A stretch of 64,000 nucleotides of DNA from Methylocella tundrae (GCF_038024855.1 NZ_CP139089.1:3437501-3501500); one strand, 5' to 3'. Numbered from the stretch's first letter, positions 1 to 8,672 are shown. Notes: a model not told the origin generated them from the sequence alone. Translations and numbers: made by a program.

Positions 1-1
1 C

Positions 2-100
2 CACGGATGGAAGGTGGACTGGGTGAAGCTGCCACGCCTTGCGGGGGCAAGCAGCGATCGGCTGCCCGCGATCGCTCCCGCCGAGGTCGAACTTCAATGA
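2..100 (+). CDS. C-terminal end of a protein, probably DUF2760 (partial)
   Basis: An open frame runs in from the left edge and stops with TGA at 98-100, giving 32 residues ending in PAEVELQ. The visible part contains the segment HGWKVDWVKLPRLAG, which looks like a genuine coding tail and not a chance frame. The next gene is the first of two tandem Hsp70-family genes, and DUF2760 proteins commonly precede such pairs, so DUF2760 is the best guess. That identity comes from context; the fragment is too short to prove a family. Confidence 0.45.
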   Translation, partial: HGWKVDWVKLPRLAGASSDRLPAIAPAEVELQ

Positions 101-195
101 CGGCGGGTTGCAACGCTCGCGGCTCGCGGCTTCTCGGCTCGCGTTCGCCTGGATTTTCCAATCATCTTCCATAACAAAGGACGCTGCGCTTTTCC

Positions 196-2037
196 ATGAA
201 CCATCGATTCAGTCTCGGCATCGACCTTGGCACGAGCAACAGCGCGATCGCGATCTCGGAGGTCGAGAGCGGTCAGATCGAAGTCATCGAACTGACGCAG
301 GTTCTGGGCCCCAACCGGATCGGCGACAAGCCGACCTTGCCGTCCGCCCTTTATATTCCCCACCCGGATGAGTTTCCTGAGGGCGCCTTCCCCTTGCCGT
401 GGCGCGCCGCGGATCGTGGCGAGCCGATCATGGGCCATTTCGCGCTCGATCATGGCGCGCTCGTTCCAGATCGCCTGATCACCTCGGCAAAGTCATGGCT
501 CTCGAACCCGCATGTTGATCCCCGGCAGGCGGTGCTTCCGTGGAAATCGGAGATCGGGGAGCAGAAATTGTCGGCGTTCGACTGCTCGCGCCGCTATCTC
601 GAACATATCCGGGAAAGTTTCCGCTACGCCATGCTGAGCAGGGGCAGGGATATGGCTCTGGCCGACGCCGAGGTCGTGCTGACGGTCCCGGCTTCCTTCG
701 ACGACATAGCAAGGAACCTCACAGCGGAGGCGGCGGAAGCGGCCGGCCTTGGCAAGGTGGTTCTGCTGGAAGAACCCCTTGCGGCGTTCTACGCATGGAC
801 TGCGCAGGCCGGAAAGGACTGGCGCGCCGAGATTCGTCCCGGCGACATCGTGCTGGTCTGCGACATCGGCGGCGGAACGGCGGACTTCAGCCTCATCGCC
901 ATTTCGGAGAAAGATGGCCTCCTCGACCTCAACCGCGTCAGCGTCGGCGAGCATATCCTGCTTGGCGGCGACAATATGGATCTGGCGCTCGCCTATACGC
1001 TGCGTGCGAAGCTGGAGGCGGATGGCAGATCCATCAGCGATACGCAGTTCCTGGCGCTGACGCATTCCGCCGGCAAGGCCAAAGTCGCCATGCTTGAAGA
1101 CGACGCTATGGCCGAGTTCCCGATCGCCGTCCCCTCGCGCGGGTCGAGCCTGTTCGGCGCCACCGTTTCGACGAAGCTCGACCGGCAAACGCTGGAACAG
1201 GTCATTCTCGAAGGTTTTTTCGCCCGTACCGGGATCGAAGATCTGCCGCAGAAGACGCGACGGGCTGGGCTGCAGGAATTCGGGCTGCCTTACGCGAGCG
1301 ATCCAGTCGTCAGCAAGCATCTTGCGCGCTTCCTCACACGCAGCCTTGAGAACGTGCAGTCGAGCGAGACGCTGCGCGCCCTGATCGGCGAAAAGGCCCG
1401 TTCCAGGCCGTTTTTGACGCCGACCGCGGTGCTGTTCAACGGCGGGGTCTTCAAGGCGGCGTCGATAAGACGGCGCGTGCTGGAACTGCTGGAGAGCTGG
1501 AACGAGGGCGGGTCTGTTCGCGAACTCGCCGGCTACCAACCGGATCTCGCGGTGGCGAAGGGCGCATCGTTCTATGGCCGCAATCGCATCACCGGGAAGG
1601 GCATCCGGGTCAAGGCTGGCGCGTCGCGCTCATATTATATCGGCATCGAGACTTCGATGCCGGCGGTGCCGGGGTTCGCTCCGCCGCTGAAGGCGCTTTG
1701 CGTTGTGCCCCAGGGGATGGAGGAAGGCTCCGAGATCTTGATCGAAGGCCGCGACCTCGCTCTCGTCACGGGGCAACCGGCCGAGTTCCGGTTTTTCTCA
1801 TCCGAAGTCAGAAGCGGCGATGCGCCGGGGCAGATCATCCCCGACGCTGAACGTGAATTGCTGGAAATCAGCCTCCTTGAGGTCGATCTGCCAGCGGTCG
1901 AGGACATTCCCGCGGGACAGCCCGTTCCCGTAAAGATCAACGCGGTCGTAACCGAGCTTGGAAATCTCGAGCTTTGGATGAAACACGCGAAATCCGACCG
2001 CCGCTGGAAGGTCGAATTCCAGGTCAGGACGGAATAG
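196..2037 (+). CDS. Hsp70-family protein (first of a tandem pair)
   Basis: A 613-residue protein with an Hsp70/actin-type ATPase fold. The phosphate-1 loop (GIDLGTSNSAIAI) is at residues 8-20, VTVPASF near 163-169, an EEP motif near 192 and the second phosphate motif DIGGGTADF at 223-231. It lacks the classical DnaK substrate domain and the EEVD-like tail; the C-terminal third is a short beta-rich region of its own. It belongs with the divergent bacterial Hsp70s, loosely like YegD, and not with DnaK. No J-protein or GrpE gene is adjacent. A second, longer Hsp70 begins 63 bases after its stop, so the two are probably co-transcribed. The client and partner are unknown. Confidence 0.9.
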   Translation: MNHRFSLGIDLGTSNSAIAISEVESGQIEVIELTQVLGPNRIGDKPTLPSALYIPHPDEFPEGAFPLPWRAADRGEPIMGHFALDHGALVPDRLITSAKSWLSNPHVDPRQAVLPWKSEIGEQKLSAFDCSRRYLEHIRESFRYAMLSRGRDMALADAEVVLTVPASFDDIARNLTAEAAEAAGLGKVVLLEEPLAAFYAWTAQAGKDWRAEIRPGDIVLVCDIGGGTADFSLIAISEKDGLLDLNRVSVGEHILLGGDNMDLALAYTLRAKLEADGRSISDTQFLALTHSAGKAKVAMLEDDAMAEFPIAVPSRGSSLFGATVSTKLDRQTLEQVILEGFFARTGIEDLPQKTRRAGLQEFGLPYASDPVVSKHLARFLTRSLENVQSSETLRALIGEKARSRPFLTPTAVLFNGGVFKAASIRRRVLELLESWNEGGSVRELAGYQPDLAVAKGASFYGRNRITGKGIRVKAGASRSYYIGIETSMPAVPGFAPPLKALCVVPQGMEEGSEILIEGRDLALVTGQPAEFRFFSSEVRSGDAPGQIIPDAERELLEISLLEVDLPAVEDIPAGQPVPVKINAVVTELGNLELWMKHAKSDRRWKVEFQVRTE

Positions 2038-2100
2038 ACTGCGAGCGCCGCCTGACCGCCGAGGCGCTCCCTTCCTGACAGAACGCGGCACGGACAGTCG

Positions 2101-4902
2101 ATGGCGCAGCCAAAATTCAGTATCGGGATTGATCTTGGCACAAGCAACTCCGTGCTGGCGTTTTCGCCGCTCGGGCGCGAGGGCGGCTCGCAGGTTCTCG
2201 CCATTCCGCAGTGGGACACGCCCTCGACACAGATTGATTCCGCGACGCTGCCGTCCTTCCTTTATCTGCCGGAGGAAGCCGTCGCCGCGCAAATCCGGGA
2301 CCGGGGCCTCGACTTCGGCGGATGGGTCGTCGGCCGGCTCGCGCAGCGCAAAGCCAGCGAAACGCCGGGGCGCGTCGCCAAATCCGCGAAATCCTGGCTC
2401 TGCCATTCCGCGGCCGATCGCTCCGCGTCATTTCTGCCCTGGGGATCGGACGCGCTGGCGTCGCAGGACAAGATTTCTCCCGTTGATGCTTCCGCGCTCA
2501 TTCTCGGGCATCTTCGGGCGGCCTGGAACGCCGGCTTTGCCGGGCAAGGCTCCAGCTTCGCGTTCGACGCGCAGGACATCACGATCACCGTTCCCGCCTC
2601 TTTTGACGCGGATGCGCAGCGGCTGACGCTGGCCGCCGCGCAGCAAGCCGGCTACCCCGCCTCCGTGCGTCTTATCGAGGAGCCGCAGGCCGCCTTCTAT
2701 TGGTGGCTGGAGCGGCAGGCTGGCGATTCGTGGCGGGCGCTGCCTGATCTCGACGGCGACGCGCGCCATGTACTGGTGATCGACATTGGCGGTGGCACAT
2801 CCGATTTCAGCCTGTTCGAACTCCGCCGCGAGGAGGGCGCCCGCGAGCCGGTCATCAAGCGGGTCGCCGTTAGCGACCACATTCTGCTCGGCGGCGACAA
2901 TATCGATCTCGCCATCGCTCATCTGCTCGAACAGCGTCTCACGACGGGCGAGGGCGGACTTTCGGCCGCCCAATGGGATCATCTGGTCGCCCGCTGCCGC
3001 TCGCTCAAGGAAAAGGTTTTCGGAGGCGAAGGCGCGCCGGACGAGATATTCACTGTTTCGATTCCGGCCCGCGGTTCGAATCTCTTTGCTGCTTCGCTAT
3101 CCGCCGAGGCGTCGCGCACCGAGCTGGAGGCTCGGCTGCTTGACGGATTCTTCCCCGACTGCGGGGCTGCCGACCGGCCAAGGCGGGCGCTTGGCGCGAT
3201 CAAGGAGTTTGGGCTGCCCTATGCCTTCGACGGGGCGATCACCCGGCACCTCGCCGCTTTCCTGCGTGGTCGCCCAGTTGTCGACGCCGTGCTCTTCAAC
3301 GGCGGCTCGCTGCATCCGCGGCGCTTGCGGGAAAGGCTGCGCCAGCAGATCGGAAAATGGCAGGACGGGCGTCCGCCCATGGTGCTGGAGAATGCTCAGC
3401 TTGATCTCGCCGTCGCGCATGGCGCCGCCTATTCCGGCGCGCTGCTGCGCCAAAAAGCGCGCCGCATCGAGGCGGGCGCGGCGCGCGCGGTTTTTGTTGA
3501 AACGCACCGGGCGGCGGCGAATAGCGAAGGCATGGCGGCGCGGCTCTCGCTCGTTTGCATTCTTCCGCACGGGGCCTCGCCCGGACAGACGTTTGAACTC
3601 GCGGACCTCGATCTGCGCCTTCGCGTCAACACGCTCGTGCGTTTCCAGATCTATACCTCGACACGCCATGATGAAAAAAAGGTCGGCGACATTGTCGAAC
3701 TGGTCCCGGAGGAGTTCCGCGCCCTGCCGCCCCTCGAGACGGCGGCGACGCTGGCCGGTCCTCTGAGCGGCGAGCCCGCTTCCACGATTCCTGTCGCGCT
3801 GGACGCCGGCGTGAATGAATTGGGCTTGCTGCAGCTGTCATGCCGCAGCCTCGCCCCCGGCATCGCGCAGTCATGGCCGCTTGAATTCAATCTTCGCCCG
3901 CTTGAGGACGATTCACCACCGCCGGTGAGAGAGCCCCCGGCGCCGGGGCAGGCGGGATCTGGCGTCGCGCCGGACGCATTGGCTGAGGCCGGGCGACTGA
4001 TCAGAACGGCGTTCACGCCGTCTCCCCGTAAAGGCGAGAAGCCGGGCGCGCCAAAACTCCTTCACAGTCTGGAGCAGGCTCTTGGCGCCGCCAAAGGCGA
4101 TTGGAACGGGGTCCTGTTGCGCGACCTGTGGACGAGCCTTGAAACCTGCGAAACCGGCCGCGCGCTTTCAGTCGAGCACGAAGAGGCGTGGTTGATGCTG
4201 GCGGGTTTCCTGCTGCGCCCCGGCTTTGGAGTCGCAAGGGATGAAACGCGCATCGATAGCCTGTGGCGGATTCGCGGAGAGGGGCTGCGCTTTCCGGGTA
4301 AGCGGACCAAGCTTCAAGAATATATTCTGTGGCGGCGGGTGGCGGGCGGCCTTTCGCGGGAACGGCAGGAACTTTTGCTTTTGGCCGAACAGGACAGGCT
4401 TTTCCAGCAAAAAAACGCGCCGCCCGAACTGATCCGCATGGCTGGATCTTTTGAGCGAATCGGCGTTGAGCTCAAGGCGGATCTGATCGGGCGCTTCATT
4501 GAGACGGCTGTGGAGCTTGCATCGCAGAAAAAGCACTGTGCGCCTTACCTCGCGGCGCTCGGCCTCCTCCTCAACCGCGCGCCGCTTTACGGTGGTCCGG
4601 AGACCATCGCCTCGCCGGCGCTTGTGGAAAAGGCTTACGAGGCGTTTCGCCGATTCGATTGGAGCGATCCGGAATTCGCGGAGGCGCAGGCGCTGTTCCA
4701 GCGCGCCGCCCGCGCCCTGGACGACCGCCGCCTCGATGCGCCGGCGCCCTTGCGCAACAAAATCGCCGACAAATTGGAAAAGTGCGGCGTAGCAGCTGTC
4801 AAGACCGGCCGTCTCAGGACTGTCGTGCCGGTTGAGCGCGCGGAGCGCCTGAGCGTTTACGGAGAGGCTGTACCCCCCGGATTGATCCTGAGCGGCGATT
4901 GA
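2101..4902 (+). CDS. Hsp70-family protein with long C-terminal extension (DUF3731-like)
   Basis: A 933-residue protein, about 320 residues longer than its upstream neighbour. The ATPase part repeats the same signatures: IGIDLGTSNSVLAF at 8-21, VTVPASF near 163, IEEP near 192 and DIGGGTSDF at 228-236. A proline-rich linker lies around residues 605-620 and is followed by an alpha-helical C-terminal region of about 300 residues. That arrangement matches the DUF3731 domain known to follow Hsp70 ATPases in some bacteria; this assignment is from memory of the family and not from a search. It shares the SAKSWL segment with the upstream paralogue, which supports an old duplication followed by gain or loss of the extension. 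Confidence 0.88.
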   Translation: MAQPKFSIGIDLGTSNSVLAFSPLGREGGSQVLAIPQWDTPSTQIDSATLPSFLYLPEEAVAAQIRDRGLDFGGWVVGRLAQRKASETPGRVAKSAKSWLCHSAADRSASFLPWGSDALASQDKISPVDASALILGHLRAAWNAGFAGQGSSFAFDAQDITITVPASFDADAQRLTLAAAQQAGYPASVRLIEEPQAAFYWWLERQAGDSWRALPDLDGDARHVLVIDIGGGTSDFSLFELRREEGAREPVIKRVAVSDHILLGGDNIDLAIAHLLEQRLTTGEGGLSAAQWDHLVARCRSLKEKVFGGEGAPDEIFTVSIPARGSNLFAASLSAEASRTELEARLLDGFFPDCGAADRPRRALGAIKEFGLPYAFDGAITRHLAAFLRGRPVVDAVLFNGGSLHPRRLRERLRQQIGKWQDGRPPMVLENAQLDLAVAHGAAYSGALLRQKARRIEAGAARAVFVETHRAAANSEGMAARLSLVCILPHGASPGQTFELADLDLRLRVNTLVRFQIYTSTRHDEKKVGDIVELVPEEFRALPPLETAATLAGPLSGEPASTIPVALDAGVNELGLLQLSCRSLAPGIAQSWPLEFNLRPLEDDSPPPVREPPAPGQAGSGVAPDALAEAGRLIRTAFTPSPRKGEKPGAPKLLHSLEQALGAAKGDWNGVLLRDLWTSLETCETGRALSVEHEEAWLMLAGFLLRPGFGVARDETRIDSLWRIRGEGLRFPGKRTKLQEYILWRRVAGGLSRERQELLLLAEQDRLFQQKNAPPELIRMAGSFERIGVELKADLIGRFIETAVELASQKKHCAPYLAALGLLLNRAPLYGGPETIASPALVEKAYEAFRRFDWSDPEFAEAQALFQRAARALDDRRLDAPAPLRNKIADKLEKCGVAAVKTGRLRTVVPVERAERLSVYGEAVPPGLILSGD

Positions 4903-5016
4903 ATTTCGCAAGGCGGATCAACGCCCCGGCGCCCGTTCGCTCCTCGATGAGCAACACGCCGGGAGCAAGGAGGCGTCGAGGCCAAGCCTCCCCGCCTCCT
5001 GCCGGGCCGCCGCCGT

Positions 5017-5295
5017 TTAGCTGTTCTTGTGACTCTGTTGGCCCGCCTTCACATGCTGTTCGTGCGTGCCGCCCTGAGACGAGCCGCTGGGCGATCCGCC
5101 CTTATGGCTTTGCTCTCCAGCCTTCACATGCTGTTCATGAGTGCCGCCGCGGGACGAGCCGCTCCCACGTTCGCTGCCGGATTGGCCGCCTTCACGACCC
5201 TGAGCAGACGAGTCGGTCGTATTCTTGTGGCTCTGTTCGCCGGCCTTCACGTGCTGTTCGTGCGATCCGCCACGGGTATGCTCTTCCTTTGCCAT
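5017..5295 (-). CDS. Small hydrophilic stress protein with three KGG-like repeats
   Basis: The predicted 92-residue protein is almost entirely Gly, Ser, His, Gln, Lys and Glu, with no hydrophobic core. It contains three near-identical copies of GG(S/T)HEQHVKAGxQSHK at residues 9-24, 50-65 and 75-90, visible also as DNA repeats. The pattern resembles the stress-induced bacterial KGG/acidophilic repeat and GsiB-like proteins, which are thought to be desiccation or general-stress proteins. The start at 5295 is chosen because AAAGGGA precedes it at good distance; an upstream ATG at 5343 has no ribosome site. An EcfG-like promoter lies about 65 bases upstream. Confidence 0.8.
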   Translation of the reverse strand: MAKEEHTRGGSHEQHVKAGEQSHKNTTDSSAQGREGGQSGSERGSGSSRGGTHEQHVKAGEQSHKGGSPSGSSQGGTHEQHVKAGQQSHKNS

Positions 5296-5359
5296 TGCAT
5301 CATCCCTTTGAAGATTATTGTGATCAGACCCGGGTATAACCACTCGGTCTGGCCCTCCT

Positions 5360-5384
5360 AACCGGGCGCAATCGAATCCGTTCC
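5360..5384 (-). promoter_or_regulatory. EcfG-type promoter for the repeat-rich stress protein
   Basis: On the minus strand GGAAC (5384-5380) is followed after 16 bases by GGTT (5363-5360). This matches the alphaproteobacterial general-stress consensus GGAAC-N16/17-CGTT in eight of nine positions. The predicted transcript start near 5353 leaves a leader of about 57 bases before the start codon at 5295. Confidence 0.5.
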
Positions 5385-5433
5385 GGGCGGCTCAGCAAAA
5401 TAATCTGTGTTGAAAACGGGCGCACGATTGCGT

Positions 5434-5459
5434 GGAACGGATCGCCCTGAACGCGGGTT
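5434..5459 (+). promoter_or_regulatory. EcfG-type promoter for the DUF3175 gene
   Basis: GGAAC at 5434-5438 and GGTT at 5456-5459 are separated by 17 bases, matching the same general-stress consensus with one mismatch. The predicted start near 5466 lies just before the ribosome site GAGGGAG and the ATG at 5489. It is divergent from the similar promoter at 5360-5384, about 50 bases away. Confidence 0.5.
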
Positions 5460-5488
5460 GCCCAGTCGCGCATACGAGGGAGACAGCC

Positions 5489-5785
5489 ATGTCCGAGCGA
5501 AAGCGAAAGACGCGCAAATGGTCGGCGGAGGTCACGCAGACGAGCGACGCCCTGGATCTTGAGACGGGAGTTTTCAACAGCGATGATCCGGCGCACATCG
5601 CGCGATCGCTCAAGCGCTCGGCGGAGCAAAGCGGCCGGCGAAAATCCTCACCGTTCCGTTCGGCCATGTCGATGCTGACGTTTTATCTCAACAGGGCCGG
5701 CAAGAACTTGAGCGCGGCCCGCACAAGGAAGCTCGACGCCGCCAAGGTTGAATTGCGCAAGCTATTTGGCCGAAAGCCGGACTAG
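5489..5785 (+). CDS. DUF3175 family protein
   Basis: A 98-residue basic protein with the features of DUF3175: a lysine/arginine-rich start, the segment VTQTSDALDLE, then IARSLKRSAE, SPFRSAMSMLTFYLNRAGKN and a C-terminal ELRKLFGRKPD. The family has no established function and is widespread in Proteobacteria. The start at 5489 follows GAGGGAG at 5476-5482; an earlier in-frame ATG at 5432 would overlap the promoter. The EcfG-like promoter suggests production in the general stress response. Confidence 0.88.
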   Translation: MSERKRKTRKWSAEVTQTSDALDLETGVFNSDDPAHIARSLKRSAEQSGRRKSSPFRSAMSMLTFYLNRAGKNLSAARTRKLDAAKVELRKLFGRKPD

Positions 5786-5786
5786 A

Positions 5787-7064
5787 TCATGCGATCGTGC
5801 CGGCCTGATCCGCGCCATGCCCGTCTGGGCCCTCCCAGCCGAAGACGCTGCGCCCTCCGTAGGAATGCGAGAGCCTTAGCTCTTCGGCGATCAAAACTTC
5901 TACAGGGCGATCCGAAGCGCGAAGCTCGATCCCTCGAGCCTGATCATCGAGCCGCTTCAATGCCGCAAGCTCGTCCTCTCGTCCGAGCTTTGCGTTCCTG
6001 ACAGCGGACTTCAGCACCTGGATCGTCTGATCGTAAACCTTCAAAGGAACAGGAAAGGGATGCCGGTCCTTGCCGCCGTGCGCAAAGGAGAAACGCGCCG
6101 GATCGGCGAAGCGGCAGGGCGTCCCGTGCAGGACCTCAGCGACCATAGCCAGCGCGCGCACGGTGCGCGCTCCAACGCCGGGGACAAGCAGAAGCTCGGC
6201 GAAATCGGCGGGGCCGCGATCGGCCGCGGCGGCGAGGCTGGCGCGAAGACGCGGCGCCAGCACATCGCTCGCGCGGACATCATGATGGGCTGGCATGGTC
6301 AAATGCGGCAGAACAAGTTGATCCGGCGCACTTGCCTTCGGGTGTGTTTCTGGCCGCCCTTCAATGAACGCGGCGCGCCGCGCGATGGCGTCTGGGCCAA
6401 GCAGCCGCAGAAGATCGAGTTGACTGTGGCGTGACGCTTTTGCGCGGCGGTCTGTGAGATTGACGATCTCGCCGCGCCCGGCGCCTTCGATGGCGGTATG
6501 TGGCTCTTCGACGAAACTCGTCAGCCCTTCCGACAGCCAATGATACCGGCGCGCTTGCTTGCGGTTTTCATTCATGCCCTGTTGAACCACGACCCAATGG
6601 CCGTCGTCGGTCACGATGAATCCGTGGAGATAAAGGTCGAAGCCGTCCTGCAGGGCGGCGCTGTCGACCTTGGCGACGAGCCGGCTGGCGGTAGCGAGGG
6701 CCGACCCGTCAAATCCAACGCGCTCGCCGATCGCCACAAGCTCATGCGGCGTTTGGCGCGAGTGCTTTCCGCGGCCGCCGCAAACATGAATCCCGAGTTC
6801 GCTCGAAAGGGGCGCCAACCCGCGCTTCAGCGCGCCGATGACGCTTGTGGTAACGCCCGAGGAATGCCAATCCATCCCCATGACCGCGCCGAAGGACTGA
6901 AACCAGAAAGGGTGCGCAAGACGCCGCAGCAGTTCGTCGCGGCCATAGTGATGGATGATGGCCTCGCTCATGACGGCGCCGAGGCGCGTCATACGATCCG
7001 CGAGCCACCTCGGCACATGGCCGCCATGTAACGGCAGATCAGCGCTTCCACCTCTTCGCGTCAT
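5787..7064 (-). CDS. DUF763 family protein
   Basis: A 425-residue soluble protein matching DUF763: it begins with RRGGSADLPLHGGHVPRWL, has a conserved HPFWFQSFGAVMGMDWHSSG segment near residue 51, then HVCGGRGKHSRQTP, and a central QQGMN segment. Near residues 280-300 a helix-hairpin-helix-like stretch (LLVPGVGARTVRALA) suggests nucleic acid contact. The biochemical role is unknown; some relatives have been proposed as DNA-repair nucleases, which cannot be judged here. It converges on the DUF3175 gene with a one-base gap. Confidence 0.85.
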   Translation of the reverse strand: MTRRGGSADLPLHGGHVPRWLADRMTRLGAVMSEAIIHHYGRDELLRRLAHPFWFQSFGAVMGMDWHSSGVTTSVIGALKRGLAPLSSELGIHVCGGRGKHSRQTPHELVAIGERVGFDGSALATASRLVAKVDSAALQDGFDLYLHGFIVTDDGHWVVVQQGMNENRKQARRYHWLSEGLTSFVEEPHTAIEGAGRGEIVNLTDRRAKASRHSQLDLLRLLGPDAIARRAAFIEGRPETHPKASAPDQLVLPHLTMPAHHDVRASDVLAPRLRASLAAAADRGPADFAELLLVPGVGARTVRALAMVAEVLHGTPCRFADPARFSFAHGGKDRHPFPVPLKVYDQTIQVLKSAVRNAKLGREDELAALKRLDDQARGIELRASDRPVEVLIAEELRLSHSYGGRSVFGWEGPDGHGADQAGTIA

Positions 7065-7156
7065 GACTGGGTTTCCGCGGTCATTGGGCCTTCGTGTTCA
7101 CGAGCAAGGAAGAATCTGCCAGCGATTGTGGGTTACGTCGGCTGGCCTCCGACCGC

Positions 7157-7480
7157 CTAACGGCAGTGAGAATATCCAATCAGAATGAGGATGGGAGGAA
7201 AGCCGCGGACGACGCCGTTCGGATCGCTGCACCAGCGCCGAGGCATGTCCCTATCTGTCGTTGGATTATAGTCGTAAATTGAGCAGTCGAGGTTGACGTC
7301 TCCGGTTGCGATACGAAAGTGCTCTTTGCCGGGGTCGGCGTCGCCGCTTTCCCACTGAGCGACATATTTATCGTTCGAGCAGGTTACTTGAAAGAGGTAC
7401 ACATTCGCCTTTGCGGCGGCGGGCGAAATCAACACCGCCGCGCAGATCAAAATGGCTTTGCCGAAGTCGCGCATGGGCAT
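7157..7480 (-). CDS. Small exported protein of unknown function
   Basis: A 107-residue product with a Sec-type signal: basic start, hydrophobic core AILICAAVLISPAAA and likely cleavage after AKA or ANA around residue 26. The mature part holds four cysteines (TCSN, DCSI, WCSD, HCR), which could form two disulfides in the periplasm. No family is recognised. The first codon could be 7480 or the in-frame ATG at 7474. The signal peptide and codon use support a real gene, although it is isolated between DUF763 and a long spacer. Confidence 0.6.
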   Translation of the reverse strand: MPMRDFGKAILICAAVLISPAAAKANVYLFQVTCSNDKYVAQWESGDADPGKEHFRIATGDVNLDCSIYDYNPTTDRDMPRRWCSDPNGVVRGFPPILILIGYSHCR

Positions 7481-7734
7481 CCCCAGAAGAACGAACCCTC
7501 CCGGCTTGCCTAAAGCCCGGAATCAGTCAAGGCATCATCCCCCCGATCGATGATCTTTGCCAGCGGCATTCGGTTGATTTGAACGCGATTTGACTGCCCC
7601 TTTGTCACGACGCTGCGAGGCCGCCTGAAGCCGCCTCGCCAGCTGCCTTCAAAGATCCGCGGCATGCCTGAAGGAGGCGCGCCTTCCGGTCCAGGATCAC
7701 ACACGGCTCGAACCGATTGTCCCGCCGCGCGTCG

Positions 7735-8292
7735 TCAGGGCGATGCGACACGATTGCGGTTCAAATCCTGCGCCATCTTCAGGTGCTCTTTCAGCGTCGG
7801 GAGCGTTTTGGCCGCCCATTGCTTCAGGGGTTCGCTATCGCCGCCCTTTGAATAACGCTCGAAGAGGTTCACGGCGTCTTTGTGCGCGGAGATCTGATCG
7901 TCGATATATGTCTTTGCAAAGTCTGCGCCGCTCAAGGATCTCAGCTTGTCGAGCTTCTTTTGATGAGAGTCGTCGATGGCCGATGGAAGAGCGGCCTTGA
8001 CCGAACCATTCCGGACGAGGGAATTTAGCTCATTCGACGTTTTGGTGTGATCGGAGATCATTCGGTCGGCGAATGTTGCGGTTGCGCCTTGCGCCTTCTG
8101 CTTCGCGAGTTCGCTCGATTGAATCTCGAACATGTCGCTGCGCGCAACTTCGTTGACGAAATCGGCTGTCGTCGGGCTAACGCCCAACACTTCATTAACT
8201 CCCGTCTTCTCCGCCAGCGTCTCCGCCGACGCGGCCCCGCCAAGCAACAGAGCCACAGCTCCTGCAAGGCCAATACTGATCGTGCGTTTCAT
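7735..8292 (-). CDS. DUF4142 domain protein, exported
   Basis: A 185-residue protein with a clear signal peptide (KRTISIGLAGAVALLLGGAASA, cleavage near residue 23). The mature part is helical with typical DUF4142 features: ATADFVNEVA-like start, SDMFEIQSSELAKQKA, the DRMISDHTKTSNEL segment and DDQISAHKDAVNLFERY. DUF4142 is a ferritin-like four-helix domain of unknown function found in periplasmic or outer-membrane-associated proteins, often in stress-induced genes. A possible EcfG-like promoter lies at 8330-8354. Confidence 0.88.
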   Translation of the reverse strand: MKRTISIGLAGAVALLLGGAASAETLAEKTGVNEVLGVSPTTADFVNEVARSDMFEIQSSELAKQKAQGATATFADRMISDHTKTSNELNSLVRNGSVKAALPSAIDDSHQKKLDKLRSLSGADFAKTYIDDQISAHKDAVNLFERYSKGGDSEPLKQWAAKTLPTLKEHLKMAQDLNRNRVASP

Positions 8293-8329
8293 GATCGCTC
8301 CCTGACATGAGAAAAAGATCTGCGGGACG

Positions 8330-8354
8330 AATGCCTGAGGAAACGTATGGTTCC
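8330..8354 (-). promoter_or_regulatory. Possible EcfG-type promoter for the DUF4142 gene
   Basis: On the minus strand GGAAC (8354-8350) is followed after 16 bases by CATT (8333-8330). The -35 part is perfect; the -10 part differs from CGTT at one base. The predicted transcript would begin about 30 bases before the start codon. Confidence 0.33.
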
Positions 8355-8504
8355 GGCTCTACCGCCTGAGGGCGCGTCTCCCTCAAGGCGGCGATAACGA
8401 CGCGCCGGCGCCGCTGGAGCCGGATGAATTCGGATGACATCGCGCCGCGTCTCCCTCCAAAGCCGCAATCCGTCCCGCATCGATCCGTTGGAGCAGAACG
8501 CCAA

Positions 8505-8539
8505 CCGAAAACCGGATTCCACTTTCCGGCATCATGCTA
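8505..8539. repeat. Dispersed intergenic repeat, TTCCACTTT...ATCATGC type
   Basis: The segment starts CCGAAAACCGGATTCCACTT and ends CGGCATCATGCTA. Related copies occur at 26936-26972, 38372-38409 and, as half-copies, 60341-60362 and 41466-41482. Elements of this look are known to be scattered through Rhizobiales chromosomes. Confidence 0.55.
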
Positions 8540-8672
8540 TGATTTGAAGGGTCATACTTCGAGCCAGCATCGGAATTCGTCTACACAGCGGCTCCTGTTG
8601 TGATGATCCACAGCTGGGGCGAAGGCGCGGCCGCATGCTCATCGAGCGCAGGGAGATCGGCAGCCTGGAACC

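Larger units (their letters stand above)
8293..8672. other. Intergenic region, 380 bases
   Basis: No credible gene is seen. It holds the possible promoter of the DUF4142 gene and one copy of a dispersed repeat (8505-8539). The histidine kinase gene ends at its right edge. Confidence 0.6.

Noticed and set aside
493..1539. Long minus-strand frame inside the first Hsp70 gene
   Set aside because: It is the antisense shadow of a clear Hsp70 coding region; high G+C codon use opens such frames and the translation shows no family features.
5017..5295. CRISPR-like array
   Set aside because: The regular DNA repeats are explained by a repeated peptide within an open frame; there are only three, with unequal spacing and no cas genes.
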